Assembly (NCBI RefSeq): GCF_017976235.1
Contig: NZ_JACVHC010000003.1
Span: forward strand, 62,001-126,000
Length of the DNA stretch: 64,000 nt
Reading direction: 5' to 3'
Source of the DNA: Pseudomonas anatoliensis
GTDB taxonomy: Bacteria > Pseudomonadota > Gammaproteobacteria > Pseudomonadales > Pseudomonadaceae
Notes under the pieces: generated by a model
Databases searched by the model: none
Seen by the model: the letters and a program-made list of their open reading frames with translations, nothing else
What the model was told of the DNA's origin: nothing
Program-made: the position numbers and the translations under genes
In this document: one piece after another, positions 54,769-63,456 of the stretch
Layout: each line of letters begins with the position of its first letter
Numbering within the stretch: position 1 is the first letter of the stretch

Positions 54769-55326
54769 TCAGCTACCGGTGCCGGTGCCCCAGATGCTGC
54801 CCAGGCTGCTCAACAGCGAACCGCCGACGCCCTGCTGACCGAGATATTGCAGGATCACCGGGGCAAACTGGCCGATCATGCCGCTGTCCATGCCCAACGC
54901 GCTGAACGCATTGTTCAGGTCATTGGTGTCCTTGACGTTGCCCAGCGCGTTTTCCAGACCGGCGGATTTGCCCGAAGAACCGAGCAAACCGCTCAGTGCC
55001 GCCAGATTGCCGCTGCCACCCGAGAGCTTGTCGATGCCCGGCACTTCCTTGGCCAGCTGCGAGTAGTCAGTGCTGCTCAGCTGGTTTTTCGCCAGCCCCA
55101 GCATCGCACTGGTGCCGCCGACGGCTTGCTGCGGCGTGACGTCCAGCGCACTCAGGGCACTTAGCAATCCGGCGGTTTCCGAGGTTGGCGCGGCAGCGGC
55201 AGCCTTGTCACCGCCCTGCATGCCCGAAACCGCCCCGGCAACGTCGTTCAAGCTGAAACCGGCAAACACCGGGCCGGCGGCCAAGGTCAGGAGCGATGCC
55301 AAGGCAAAACCGCGTGCAATTTTCAT
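54769..55326 (-). CDS. DUF2780 domain-containing exported protein
   Basis: 185 residues. Signal peptide (MKIARGFALASLLTLAAGPV then FAGF), followed by an Ala/Ser/Gly-rich low-complexity stretch and the DUF2780-like region (ALDVTPQQAVGGTSAMLGLA; KEVPGIDKLSGGSGNLAAL; SALGMDSGMIGQFAPVILQY). GAGGA stands about eight bases before the ATG at 55326. Family of unknown function, probably periplasmic. Confidence 0.87.
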   Translation of the reverse strand: MKIARGFALASLLTLAAGPVFAGFSLNDVAGAVSGMQGGDKAAAAAPTSETAGLLSALSALDVTPQQAVGGTSAMLGLAKNQLSSTDYSQLAKEVPGIDKLSGGSGNLAALSGLLGSSGKSAGLENALGNVKDTNDLNNAFSALGMDSGMIGQFAPVILQYLGQQGVGGSLLSSLGSIWGTGTGS

Positions 55327-55493
55327 TTCAGACATCCTCTTGTGACGTAAAGACCGTTCATTCAACGATCAAACTGCCGGTTTGACCGGGTATGCGCCGC
55401 CATGTTCCGGAACCGCAAGCGTCACTGTCGCAGAGCCTGTGTGGAGAAACTGTGAAATCCCGTGAGCGAAGGTTGCGTGGCGCTGTGATGGAT

Positions 55494-55526
55494 AAAAAAA
55501 CGGCGACCAATGGTCGCCGTTTTTTT
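55494..55526 (-). terminator. Bidirectional intrinsic terminator after fdhA
   Basis: AAAAAAACGGCGACC, loop AAT, GGTCGCCGTTTTTTT: a 15-bp stem including A/T runs, nine bases beyond the fdhA stop. Confidence 0.92.
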
Positions 55527-55535
55527 CTCGCTCGC

Positions 55536-56735
55536 TTACGCCGCACTGAACAACTTATGCGGATCAATCACAAACTTCTTCGGCACACCGGCATCGAACT
55601 CGCCATACCCTTCCGGCGCCTGGTCGAGGCTGATGACCTGCACGCCAACCACTTCGGCAATGTTGATGCGATCCCACATGATCGCCTGCATCAGTTGGCG
55701 GTTGTACTTCATCACTGGCGTTTGCCCGGTGTGGAAGCTGTGGGATTTGGCCCAGCCCAGGCCGAAACGAATGCTCAGGCTGCCCATTTTCGCAGCAGCG
55801 TCCACGGCACCCGGATCTTCGGTGACGTACAGGCCCGGGATACCGATCTTGCCAGCCACGCGCACTACGCCCATCAACGAGTTGAGTACGGTGGCCGGGG
55901 CTTCGGATTTGACGCCGTCGTGACCGTGTCCACGTGCTTCGAAGCCAACGCAGTCCACCGCGCAATCCACTTCCGGCTCGCCCAGCAGCGCGGCGATCTG
56001 TTCGTGCAGGGGGGTATCTTTCGACAGGTCGACGATCTCAAAACCCTGCGCTTTGGCGTGGGCCAGGCGGATGGTGTTGACGTCGCCAACGATCACCACC
56101 GCTGCGCCGAGCAGGCGTGCCGATGCGGCGGCGGCCAGACCGACCGGGCCGGCACCTGCGATGTAAACCGTGCTGCCCGGGCCTACGCCAGCAGTGACCG
56201 CACCGTGATAACCGGTCGGCAGGATGTCGGAGAGGCAAGTCAGGTCGCGGATTTTCTCCATGGCCTTGTCGCGATCCGGCAGTTTCAGCAGGTTGAAGTC
56301 GGCGTACGGCACCAGCACATACTCAGCCTGGCCACCGGTCCAGTCGCCCATATCGACGTAACCGTAAGCACCGCCGGCACGGGCCGGGTTGACGGTCAGG
56401 CAGACGCCGGTGTGTTGCTCTTTGCAGGAACGGCAGCGCCCGCAAGCCACGTTGAACGGTACGGAAACCAGATCACCGATTTTCAGGTTTTCGACATCGG
56501 AGCCTTTTTCGATCACCTCGCCGGTGATCTCGTGGCCCAGCACCAGACCGGTCTGCGCCGTGGTGCGGCCGCGCACCATGTGCTGGTCAGAGCCGCAGAT
56601 GTTGGTGGAAACCACTTTGAGAATGACCCCGTGCTCGATCTTGCGACCGCGCGGGTCCTGCATTTTCGGATAGTCGATTTTCTGTACTTCGACCTTGCCA
56701 GCGCCGAGATACACCACACCACGATTGCCAGACAT
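55536..56735 (-). CDS. fdhA: Glutathione-independent formaldehyde dehydrogenase
   Basis: 399 residues. A zinc-dependent medium-chain dehydrogenase oxidising formaldehyde with NAD. Catalytic zinc region TNICGSDQHMVRGR and GHEITGEV; structural zinc cysteines CGRCRSCKEQHTGVC; nucleotide motif IAGAGPVGLAAAASARLLGA. With purU and sox genes it deals with the one-carbon units of sarcosine demethylation. Confidence 0.96.
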   Translation of the reverse strand: MSGNRGVVYLGAGKVEVQKIDYPKMQDPRGRKIEHGVILKVVSTNICGSDQHMVRGRTTAQTGLVLGHEITGEVIEKGSDVENLKIGDLVSVPFNVACGRCRSCKEQHTGVCLTVNPARAGGAYGYVDMGDWTGGQAEYVLVPYADFNLLKLPDRDKAMEKIRDLTCLSDILPTGYHGAVTAGVGPGSTVYIAGAGPVGLAAAASARLLGAAVVIVGDVNTIRLAHAKAQGFEIVDLSKDTPLHEQIAALLGEPEVDCAVDCVGFEARGHGHDGVKSEAPATVLNSLMGVVRVAGKIGIPGLYVTEDPGAVDAAAKMGSLSIRFGLGWAKSHSFHTGQTPVMKYNRQLMQAIMWDRINIAEVVGVQVISLDQAPEGYGEFDAGVPKKFVIDPHKLFSAA

Positions 56736-56834
56736 GCTTTCACCTCGCTGTTGTTTTTATGGAACCGCGTTGCCCAGACAGGCAGCGCGTTGAGTGCTCG
56801 GGTTATTGCTTGTTGGTTTTGCGTTGTCTGTTAT

Positions 56835-56864
56835 GGCCTCATCGCTGGCAAGCCAGCTCCCACA
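56835..56864. repeat. Single REP (CATCGCTGGCAAGCCAGCTC family)
   Basis: GCCTCATCGCTGGCAAGCCA then GCTCCCACAG; one arm only, in the fdhA-purU gap. Confidence 0.88.
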
Positions 56865-56905
56865 GGATTCGGGTTGGATTGAAATTTTGTAACCGACACA
56901 AATCC

Positions 56906-56937
56906 CTGTAGGAGCTGCCGAAGGCTGCGATCTTTTA
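56906..56937. repeat. Single REP (GTAGGAGCTGCCGAAGGCTG family)
   Basis: CTGTAGGAGCTGCCGAAGGC then TGCGATCTTTTA; one arm only, six bases before the purU stop on the minus strand. Confidence 0.88.
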
Positions 56938-56942
56938 GCTAT

Positions 56943-57800
56943 CTAAAGAACGACTGTTCGATTGGCGTTAAGAAACACCCTGCGCTCTATGTGATACCCC
57001 ACCGCCCGCGCCAACGTCAGGCCTTCGATATCCCGCCCCTTGGCAATCAAATCCTCGGGGTAATGGCTGTGATCCACGGCCTCGACACCCTGGGCAATGA
57101 TCGGCCCCTCATCGAGATCGTTATTGATGTAATGCGCCGTCGCGCCAACCAGCTTCACGCCCTTGTTATAGGCCTGGTGATACGGTTTGGCGCCCTTGAA
57201 ACCCGGCAACAACGAGTGATGAATATTGATCGCCTTGCCATCGAGCTTGCGGCACAGCTCTGGCGACAGCACCTGCATGTAGCGAGCGAGGATGACCAGT
57301 TCGGCGCCGGACTCTTCGATCACCTGCCAGACCTGTCGCTCTTGCGACGGTTTGTCGTTGGGATCGAGGGGGAAATGGTAGTAGGGAATCTGGTGCCAAT
57401 CGGCCAACGGCTTGAGGTCCGGGTGATTGGACACTACCGCCGCGACATCCATCGACAATTGACCGATGCGCTGGCGGTAGAGCAAGTCGTTGAGGCAGTG
57501 ATCAGCCTTGGAAACCATGATCACCACTTTCGGCCGGTAGTTCGGCGCGGTCAGTTCGAAGATCATGCCAAACGCCTGACCCCGTTCTGCGAGACCAGCG
57601 CGAAAGGCTTGTTCGTCGAAGCCGTCGGGCTGGCGAAATTCCACACGAATGAAGAAGCGGCCGGAGAGCCGGTCATCGAACGAGTGGTGCTCGGTGACGT
57701 AGCAACCCTGCTCGAACAGAAAACGCGTGACCGCGTCCACAGTGCCGAGGACGCTGGGGCAGTCGGCGGTCAGAATCCATGTGTCTGGGGCGCGGCTCAT
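56943..57800 (-). CDS. purU: Formyltetrahydrofolate deformylase
   Basis: 285 residues from MSRAPDTWILTADCPSVLGT. N-terminal ACT domain (1-85) and C-terminal formyl-transferase fold (KVVIMVSKADHCLNDLLYRQ; AINIHHSLLPGFKGAKPYHQ with the conserved His; VGATAHYINNDLDEGPII). It hydrolyses 10-formyl-THF to formate and THF, balancing the folate pool during sarcosine breakdown. An upstream start at 57920 would read through a REP element and is rejected. Confidence 0.95.
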   Translation of the reverse strand: MSRAPDTWILTADCPSVLGTVDAVTRFLFEQGCYVTEHHSFDDRLSGRFFIRVEFRQPDGFDEQAFRAGLAERGQAFGMIFELTAPNYRPKVVIMVSKADHCLNDLLYRQRIGQLSMDVAAVVSNHPDLKPLADWHQIPYYHFPLDPNDKPSQERQVWQVIEESGAELVILARYMQVLSPELCRKLDGKAINIHHSLLPGFKGAKPYHQAYNKGVKLVGATAHYINNDLDEGPIIAQGVEAVDHSHYPEDLIAKGRDIEGLTLARAVGYHIERRVFLNANRTVVL

Positions 57801-57872
57801 GGTGCGGTGACTCCTGTTTCGACAACGGTGAGCAGATTGAACTCTGAACTGGGTTGACCTGTGCTGAACTGC

Positions 57873-58012
57873 TTTTGTGGTGAGGGGATTTATCCCCGTT
57901 GGGTGGCGAAGCCGCCCCAAAACCAGTCACCGCGGTTTATCAGGTAGATCGAATTCACAGGTATTGCGACTGCTTCGCAGCCGAACGGGGATAAATCCTT
58001 TCGCCACAGAAG
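57873..58012. repeat. Long REP-type palindrome (GGCGAGGGGATTTATCCCCG family)
   Basis: TTTTGTGGTGAGGGGATTTA then TCCCCGTTGGGTGGCGAAGC at the left; TTCGCAGCCGAACGGGGATA then AATCCTTTCGCCACA at the right. Second copy of the family at 35381. Between purU and soxG. Confidence 0.85.
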
Positions 58013-58034
58013 CAGGCACGATAGCCATGCAGTG

Positions 58035-58667
58035 TCAGGCCTGGACGCTGAGGCCGTACTCAGCCGAAGCATCCTGCAACCACAACCACCAGTAATCCGA
58101 GAAACTGCGACGAATCAGCAGCTCCCAAGTGTCTTCAGCGGTATGGCGAATCATCAGCTGCGACTTGGCGAACACCGTGCCCACAGCCTTACCCACCGGG
58201 AAGCTGTTCGGGTGCACGTCGTAGCTGGTGGACTTCATCAACACCTGACGCACGTTCGGCCCGCTCAGTTCGAGCAGTTGCTGACCGCCGCTGACGTTGA
58301 CGATCGCGATGTGCAGATCGCCCAGCGCTTCACGTAGTTTCTGTTCGGCGGCGAATTCTTCACCGCTTGGCACGATCAGCAGCCATTCATCCGGGCCCAT
58401 CCATTGCAGGCTGGTTTCGCCTTTGACGATCACGCTGAGTGCGCCGGGCAATTCGATGCCCAGGGCTTTGTGTACACCGGCCGCGAAAGCGGCATCGTGG
58501 CCATCGCCACGGATGGTCAGATGGCCGAGGAGTTTGCGCTCACGCACGATCACGCCGGCGTTCTTGCGGCCCTTGCCGACCAGGCTGGCGAGGTCGGCAT
58601 GGTGCAGCGACGACTCGGCCTTGGCCCCTGAGGCTGGGCGTTGTTGGTAAATATTGGCTGTGGTCAT
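58035..58667 (-). CDS. soxG: Sarcosine oxidase gamma subunit
   Basis: 210 residues. Small subunit of the heterotetrameric enzyme, with the GcvT-like fold seen in SLQWMGPDEWLLIVPSGEEF, VNVSGGQQLLELSGPNVRQV and LIRRSFSDYWWLWLQDAS. 160 bases from soxA, with a REPIN in between. Confidence 0.94.
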   Translation of the reverse strand: MTTANIYQQRPASGAKAESSLHHADLASLVGKGRKNAGVIVRERKLLGHLTIRGDGHDAAFAAGVHKALGIELPGALSVIVKGETSLQWMGPDEWLLIVPSGEEFAAEQKLREALGDLHIAIVNVSGGQQLLELSGPNVRQVLMKSTSYDVHPNSFPVGKAVGTVFAKSQLMIRHTAEDTWELLIRRSFSDYWWLWLQDASAEYGLSVQA

Positions 58668-58720
58668 AAAGCACCTTTCCTGAATTCTGACTTGAGCCCT
58701 GTGCCAGCAGATATACCGCT

Positions 58721-58785
58721 ATCGCGAGCAGGCTCACTCCTACAAGGGGTACGCGTTCACCTGTAGGAGTGAGCCTGCTCGCGAT
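58721..58785. repeat. REPIN (GTAGGAGTGAGCCTGCTCGC family) between soxA and soxG
   Basis: ATCGCGAGCAGGCTCACTCC and GGAGTGAGCCTGCTCGCGAT in inverted order inside the sox gene run. Confidence 0.95.
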
Positions 58786-58827
58786 GAAGTCATCACGGTG
58801 CAACTGCACTCCACAGGATCCGAACCA

Positions 58828-61800
58828 TCAAATATTCTGCCGATCACCTTTCGGATCGAAGAACACCGAAGAAACGATTTCCGCCTCGATCACGCTGCCG
58901 TCCGCCAACGGTGCAAACACCCGCTCGCCCAGACGCTTCAAACCGCCCTTCACCACACCCATCGCAAACGAATAGCCCAGCGAGTTGTGCGCATAGCTGG
59001 AAGTCACGTGGCCGACCATGGTCATCGGGATCGTCTGTTTAGTGTTGAACACCAACTGCGCGCCTTCCGGCAGCCATTTGGTCGGATCGATTGGCTTCAG
59101 GCCCACCAACTGTTTGCGCTGATCACGCACGCAGTCTTCACGGTTCATGCCGCGCTGGCCGATCCACGAGAACGGTTTGGTGCGACCGACACACCAGCCC
59201 ATGTTCAAGTCGTCCGGGGTCATCGAGCCGTCAGTGTCCTGGCCGACGATGATGAAGCCCTTCTCGGCGCGCAGGACGTGCATGGTTTCGGTGCCATACG
59301 GCGTCAGGTTGTACTGCTTGCCCGCCTCGACGATTTTCTCCAGCACGCCCATCGCATAGTCGGCCTGCACGTTGACTTCGTACGACAGCTCACCGGTAAA
59401 CGAGATGCGGAACACCCGCGCCGGCACGCCGCCGACCTCGCCTTCTTTCCAGGTCATGAACGGGAACGCTTCGTTGCTCAAATCGATATCGGTGACAGCG
59501 CTGAGCAGCTTGCGGCTGTTCGGCCCGGACAGGGTCATGGTCGCCCAGTGGTCGGTCACGGAGGTGAAGTACACCTTCATGTCCGGCCATTCGGTCTGGT
59601 GGTACAGCTCCAGCCATTGCAGCACGCGCGCGGCGCCACCAGTGGTGGTGGTCATGACGAAATGGTTGTCGGCCAAGCAAGCCGTCACACCATCGTCGAA
59701 GACCATGCCGTCTTCTTTGCACATCAAACCGTAACGGGCCTTGCCCACATCGAGTTTGGTCCAGGCGTTGGTGTACACGCGGTTGAGGAACTCGCGGGCA
59801 TCCGGGCCTTGGATGTCGATCTTGCCCAGCGTCGAAGCATCAAGCAGGCCGACGCTGTCGCGCACGGCTTTGCATTCACGCTTCACAGCCGCGTGCAGGT
59901 CTTCACCGTTTTTCGGGAAGTACCACGGACGCTTCCACTGGCCGACGTCTTCGAACTCGGCGCCGTTTTTCAGGTGCCATTGATGCAGTGCGGTGTAACG
60001 CACCGGTTCGAAGATGTGTCCGCAGTGGCGGCCGGCGATCGCGCCGAAAGTCACCGGCGTGTAGTTCGGACGGAACATCGTGGTGCCCATCTGCGGGATG
60101 GTCACGTTCAGCGAACGGGCGGCGATGGCCAGACCGTTGACGTTGCCCAGCTTGCCCTGATCGGTGCCGAAACCCAGCGCGGTGTAGCGTTTGACGTGTT
60201 CAACCGACTCGAAACCCTCGCGGGTCGCCAGTTCGATGGCGGCGGCGGTCACGTCGTTTTGCAGGTCGACGAATTGCTTCGGTGCCCGTGCGGTGTTCTT
60301 TTCATGCGGCACCTGGAACAGCGCCAGCGTCGGTTCTTCGTGACGGCTCAAGGCTTTTGGCAACACGCCTTCTACCGTCTGGAAACCGGCTTCGGCAGCG
60401 GCGCGCACGCCACCTTCAAAACCATCGGCCAGCGAATCGCCGAGACCATAAACACCGTTGATGCCACCGACGCACACGCGTTTCTGCGGTGCTTCGCCCG
60501 GTACGAAACCGAGGATGTCTTCACGCCAGGTCGGCTTGCCGCCCAAGTGCGAGGCCAGGTGAACCACCGGGCTATAGCCGCCGGAGCTGGCTACCACGTC
60601 GCAGCCCAGCCATTCGCCCGGACTGGTCACGGCATGCGCTTTGACATCAATCGCGGCGACGCGGGCAGCAGTAACGCGCTTGCTGCCTCGGGTCTCGATC
60701 ACGGCGCTACCGGTGAGGATGCGGATGCCTTTGGCGCGAGCCTCTTCAACCAATGCGCCACGCGGATTGCTGCGGGCATCGGCGATGGCCACCACTTGCA
60801 GGCTGGCGTCGAGCCAGTCCAGCGCCACGCGGTAGGCGTGATCGTTGTTGGTCGAAAGCACAAGCTTCTTGCCCGGCGCCACACCGTAGCGGCGCACGTA
60901 AGTCGATACCGCACCGGCGAGCATGTTGCCCGGCACATCGTTGTTGCCGTAGACCAACGGACGCTCGCACGCGCCAGTGGCCAGCACCACACGCTTGGCG
61001 CGAACGCGGTGGATGCGCTGACGCACCTGACCGATTGGCGCACGGTCGCCGAGATGATCAGTGAGGCGTTCGTGAATGGTCAGGAAGTTGTGGTCGTGGT
61101 AACCGTTGACCGTAGCGCGCGGCAGGATCAGCACGTCCGGGGTGTTTTTCAGTTCGGTGATGACGCTGGCAACCCACTCCATCGCAGGCTTGCCGTCGAG
61201 GCTTTCGCGCGAATCGAGCAGGCTGCCGCCGAACTCTTCCTGCTCGTCGGCCAGAATGACGCGAGCACCGCTGCGCGCAGCGGCCAGTGCTGCAGCGAGA
61301 CCGGCCGGGCCACCGCCAACAATCAGCACGTCGCAGTGCTGGTTCATGTAGTCGTAGGTGTCCGGATCATTCTCGGTCGGCGAGCGGCCAAGACCTGCAG
61401 CCTTACGAATGTACTTCTCGTAAGTCATCCAGAACGATTGCGGGTACATGAAGGTTTTGTAGTAGAAACCCGGCGGCATCAGCTTGCCGCCGACCTTGCC
61501 GAGAATGCCCATCATGTCGTTGTTGACGCTCGGCCAGCCGTTAGTGCTGGTCGCGACCAGACCTTGATACAACGCCTGTTGCGTGGCGCGCACGTTGGGG
61601 ATCTGCGTGGCTTCGGTAGCACCGATCTGCAGCACCGCGTTCGGCTCTTCGGCCCCGGCGGCGAAGATCCCGCGAGGACGCGAATACTTGAAGCTGCGGC
61701 CAATGATGTCGACGCCGTTGGCGATCAGCGCGGCGGCCAGCGAGTCACCCTCGAAGCCTTTGTAGCTCTGACCGTTGAAGGTGAAGCTCAGCACTTTGTT

Positions 61801-61845
61801 GCGGTCGATCCGTCCACCGTTGGACAGGCGATTGGTCTGGCTCAT
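58828..61845 (-). CDS. soxA: Sarcosine oxidase alpha subunit
   Basis: 1005 residues. N-terminal 2Fe-2S-like fold (about 15-100; GRIDRNKVLSFTFNGQSYKG), dinucleotide-binding domain (CDVLIVGGGPAGLAAALAAA near 170; second motif KRVVLATGACERPLVYGNND), and a C-terminal GcvT-like folate-binding domain (about 620-1000; STLGKIDIQGPDAREFLNRV). It oxidises sarcosine to glycine and passes the methylene group to THF. Its ATG overlaps the soxD stop (ATGA). Confidence 0.96.
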   Translation of the reverse strand: MSQTNRLSNGGRIDRNKVLSFTFNGQSYKGFEGDSLAAALIANGVDIIGRSFKYSRPRGIFAAGAEEPNAVLQIGATEATQIPNVRATQQALYQGLVATSTNGWPSVNNDMMGILGKVGGKLMPPGFYYKTFMYPQSFWMTYEKYIRKAAGLGRSPTENDPDTYDYMNQHCDVLIVGGGPAGLAAALAAARSGARVILADEQEEFGGSLLDSRESLDGKPAMEWVASVITELKNTPDVLILPRATVNGYHDHNFLTIHERLTDHLGDRAPIGQVRQRIHRVRAKRVVLATGACERPLVYGNNDVPGNMLAGAVSTYVRRYGVAPGKKLVLSTNNDHAYRVALDWLDASLQVVAIADARSNPRGALVEEARAKGIRILTGSAVIETRGSKRVTAARVAAIDVKAHAVTSPGEWLGCDVVASSGGYSPVVHLASHLGGKPTWREDILGFVPGEAPQKRVCVGGINGVYGLGDSLADGFEGGVRAAAEAGFQTVEGVLPKALSRHEEPTLALFQVPHEKNTARAPKQFVDLQNDVTAAAIELATREGFESVEHVKRYTALGFGTDQGKLGNVNGLAIAARSLNVTIPQMGTTMFRPNYTPVTFGAIAGRHCGHIFEPVRYTALHQWHLKNGAEFEDVGQWKRPWYFPKNGEDLHAAVKRECKAVRDSVGLLDASTLGKIDIQGPDAREFLNRVYTNAWTKLDVGKARYGLMCKEDGMVFDDGVTACLADNHFVMTTTTGGAARVLQWLELYHQTEWPDMKVYFTSVTDHWATMTLSGPNSRKLLSAVTDIDLSNEAFPFMTWKEGEVGGVPARVFRISFTGELSYEVNVQADYAMGVLEKIVEAGKQYNLTPYGTETMHVLRAEKGFIIVGQDTDGSMTPDDLNMGWCVGRTKPFSWIGQRGMNREDCVRDQRKQLVGLKPIDPTKWLPEGAQLVFNTKQTIPMTMVGHVTSSYAHNSLGYSFAMGVVKGGLKRLGERVFAPLADGSVIEAEIVSSVFFDPKGDRQNI

Positions 61846-62171
61846 ACCTTCTCTCCCAGCGCCGTCGTGGCTGTTTTCGCGCCATCAGCCTTGTCGGTGA
61901 ATTGCGGCTTGGTGCCGATCTTGTAGGTTTCGAGAATCTCGTAAGTCACGGTGTCGCGGGTGACGTTGAAATACTGGCGGCAACCGGCGACGTGATCCCA
62001 CAGCTCGTGGTGCAGACCGCGCGGGTTATCGCGAAAGAACATGTAGTCGCCCCACTCCGCGTCGGTGCAGCTTGCAGGGTCCAGTGGACGCGGGATGTGC
62101 GCCTGGCCGGATGCGTGGAATTCCTCTTCAGAGCGCAGCTCGCCGCAGTGAGGACAGAAGATATGCAACAT
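61842..62171 (-). CDS. soxD: Sarcosine oxidase delta subunit
   Basis: 109 residues with the zinc site HIFCPHCGELRSEEEFHASG and a distal His/Cys pair in LWDHVAGCRQYFNVTRD. The smallest subunit of the heterotetramer. Confidence 0.95.
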   Translation of the reverse strand: MLHIFCPHCGELRSEEEFHASGQAHIPRPLDPASCTDAEWGDYMFFRDNPRGLHHELWDHVAGCRQYFNVTRDTVTYEILETYKIGTKPQFTDKADGAKTATTALGEKV

Positions 62172-62185
62172 GGGGATTTCTCCTG

Positions 62186-63436
62186 TTAGTGGGCAACCGC
62201 AGCAGCGCCGTGTTCATCGATCAACGCACCGTTGTGGAAACGGTCGATGGAGAAAGGTGCGGCCAACGGATGCATTTCACCCTTGGCCAGACTCGCAGCA
62301 AACACGTTGCCCGAGCCAGGTGTCGCCTTGAAGCCACCGGTACCCCAACCGCAGTTGAAGAACATGTTCGGCACCGGGGTTTTCGAAATGATCGGGCAGG
62401 CATCCGGCGTGGTGTCGACGATGCCGCCCCACTGACGGTTCATGCGTACACGGGACAACACCGGGAACATCTCGACGATGGCCTGAATGGTGTGCTCGAT
62501 CACCGGGTACGAACCGCGCTGGCCGTAGCCGTTGTAGCCGTCGATACCGGCACCGATCACCAGGTCGCCCTTGTCTGACTGGCTGATGTAACCGTGCACG
62601 GCGTTGGACATGATCACACTGTCGATAATCGGTTTGATCGGCTCGGACACCAGCGCTTGCAGCGGGTGGGATTCGATTGGCAGACGGAAACCGGCGAGTT
62701 TGGCCATGTGCCCGGAGTTACCAGCGGTCACCACACCGACGCGCTTGGCGCCGATGAAACCCTTGTTGGTTTCAACACCGATGCACACGCCGTTTTCCTT
62801 ACGGAAACCGATCACTTCAGTCTGCTGGATCAAGTCCACGCCGAGGGCGTCGGCAGCCCGGGCAAAGCCCCAGGCCACCGCATCGTGACGGGCGACGCCG
62901 CCGCGACGCTGGACGGTCGCACCCAACACTGGGTAGCGGGTGTTTTTCGAGCAATCGAGGTACGGAATCTCGTTGGCGACTTGCTCAGTGTTGAGCAACT
63001 CGCCGTCGACGCCGTTGAGGCGGTTGGCGCTGACCCGACGCTCGGAATCGCGAATGTCCTGCAAGGTGTGGCACAGGTTGTAAACACCGCGCTGGGAGAA
63101 CATCACGTTGTAGTTCAAGTCCTGCGACAGGCCTTCCCACAATTTCATCGCATGTTCGTACAGGTGCGCTGACTCGTCCCACAAGTAGTTGGAACGCACG
63201 ATGGTGGTGTTGCGCGCGGTGTTACCGCCGCCCAGCCAGCCCTTCTCGACCACGGCGACGTTGGTGATGCCGTGCTCTTTCGCCAGATAGTAAGCAGTCG
63301 CCAGACCGTGCCCGCCGCCGCCGACGATGACCACGTCGTAGACCTTTTTCGGGGTCGGCGTGCGCCACATTTTCTGCCAGTTTTCGTGGTGGCTGAGCGA
63401 GTGTTTGAAGAGGCCGAAGCCCGAATAGCGTTGCAT
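62186..63436 (-). CDS. soxB: Sarcosine oxidase beta subunit
   Basis: 416 residues from [23 protein letters not shown]-binding motif [20 protein letters not shown] at 35-54; [19 protein letters not shown] holds the likely covalent FMN-linked His (about residue 184); the C-terminal [20 protein letters not shown] and [14 protein letters not shown] are typical. GGAG stands nine bases before the ATG at 63436; the ATG at 63442 is too close to it. Confidence 0.95.
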   Translation of the reverse strand: MQRYSGFGLFKHSLSHHENWQKMWRTPTPKKVYDVVIVGGGGHGLATAYYLAKEHGITNVAVVEKGWLGGGNTARNTTIVRSNYLWDESAHLYEHAMKLWEGLSQDLNYNVMFSQRGVYNLCHTLQDIRDSERRVSANRLNGVDGELLNTEQVANEIPYLDCSKNTRYPVLGATVQRRGGVARHDAVAWGFARAADALGVDLIQQTEVIGFRKENGVCIGVETNKGFIGAKRVGVVTAGNSGHMAKLAGFRLPIESHPLQALVSEPIKPIIDSVIMSNAVHGYISQSDKGDLVIGAGIDGYNGYGQRGSYPVIEHTIQAIVEMFPVLSRVRMNRQWGGIVDTTPDACPIISKTPVPNMFFNCGWGTGGFKATPGSGNVFAASLAKGEMHPLAAPFSIDRFHNGALIDEHGAAAVAH

Positions 63437-63456
63437 AGTCATGTACTCCAGAACGC

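Noticed and set aside
27403..58785. The repeated 20-30-base palindromes as CRISPR repeats
   Set aside because: They occur singly or as inverted pairs at scattered intergenic sites, not as regularly spaced direct repeats with spacers; they are REP/REPIN elements.
58798..61926. A 1042-codon open frame antisense to soxA, and similar very long antisense frames over glcB, the acyl-CoA dehydrogenases and the TonB receptor
   Set aside because: They are mirror frames of GC-rich genes with strong third-position bias; the translations are Arg/His/Val-rich with no domain, and the opposite strand encodes clear conserved enzymes.
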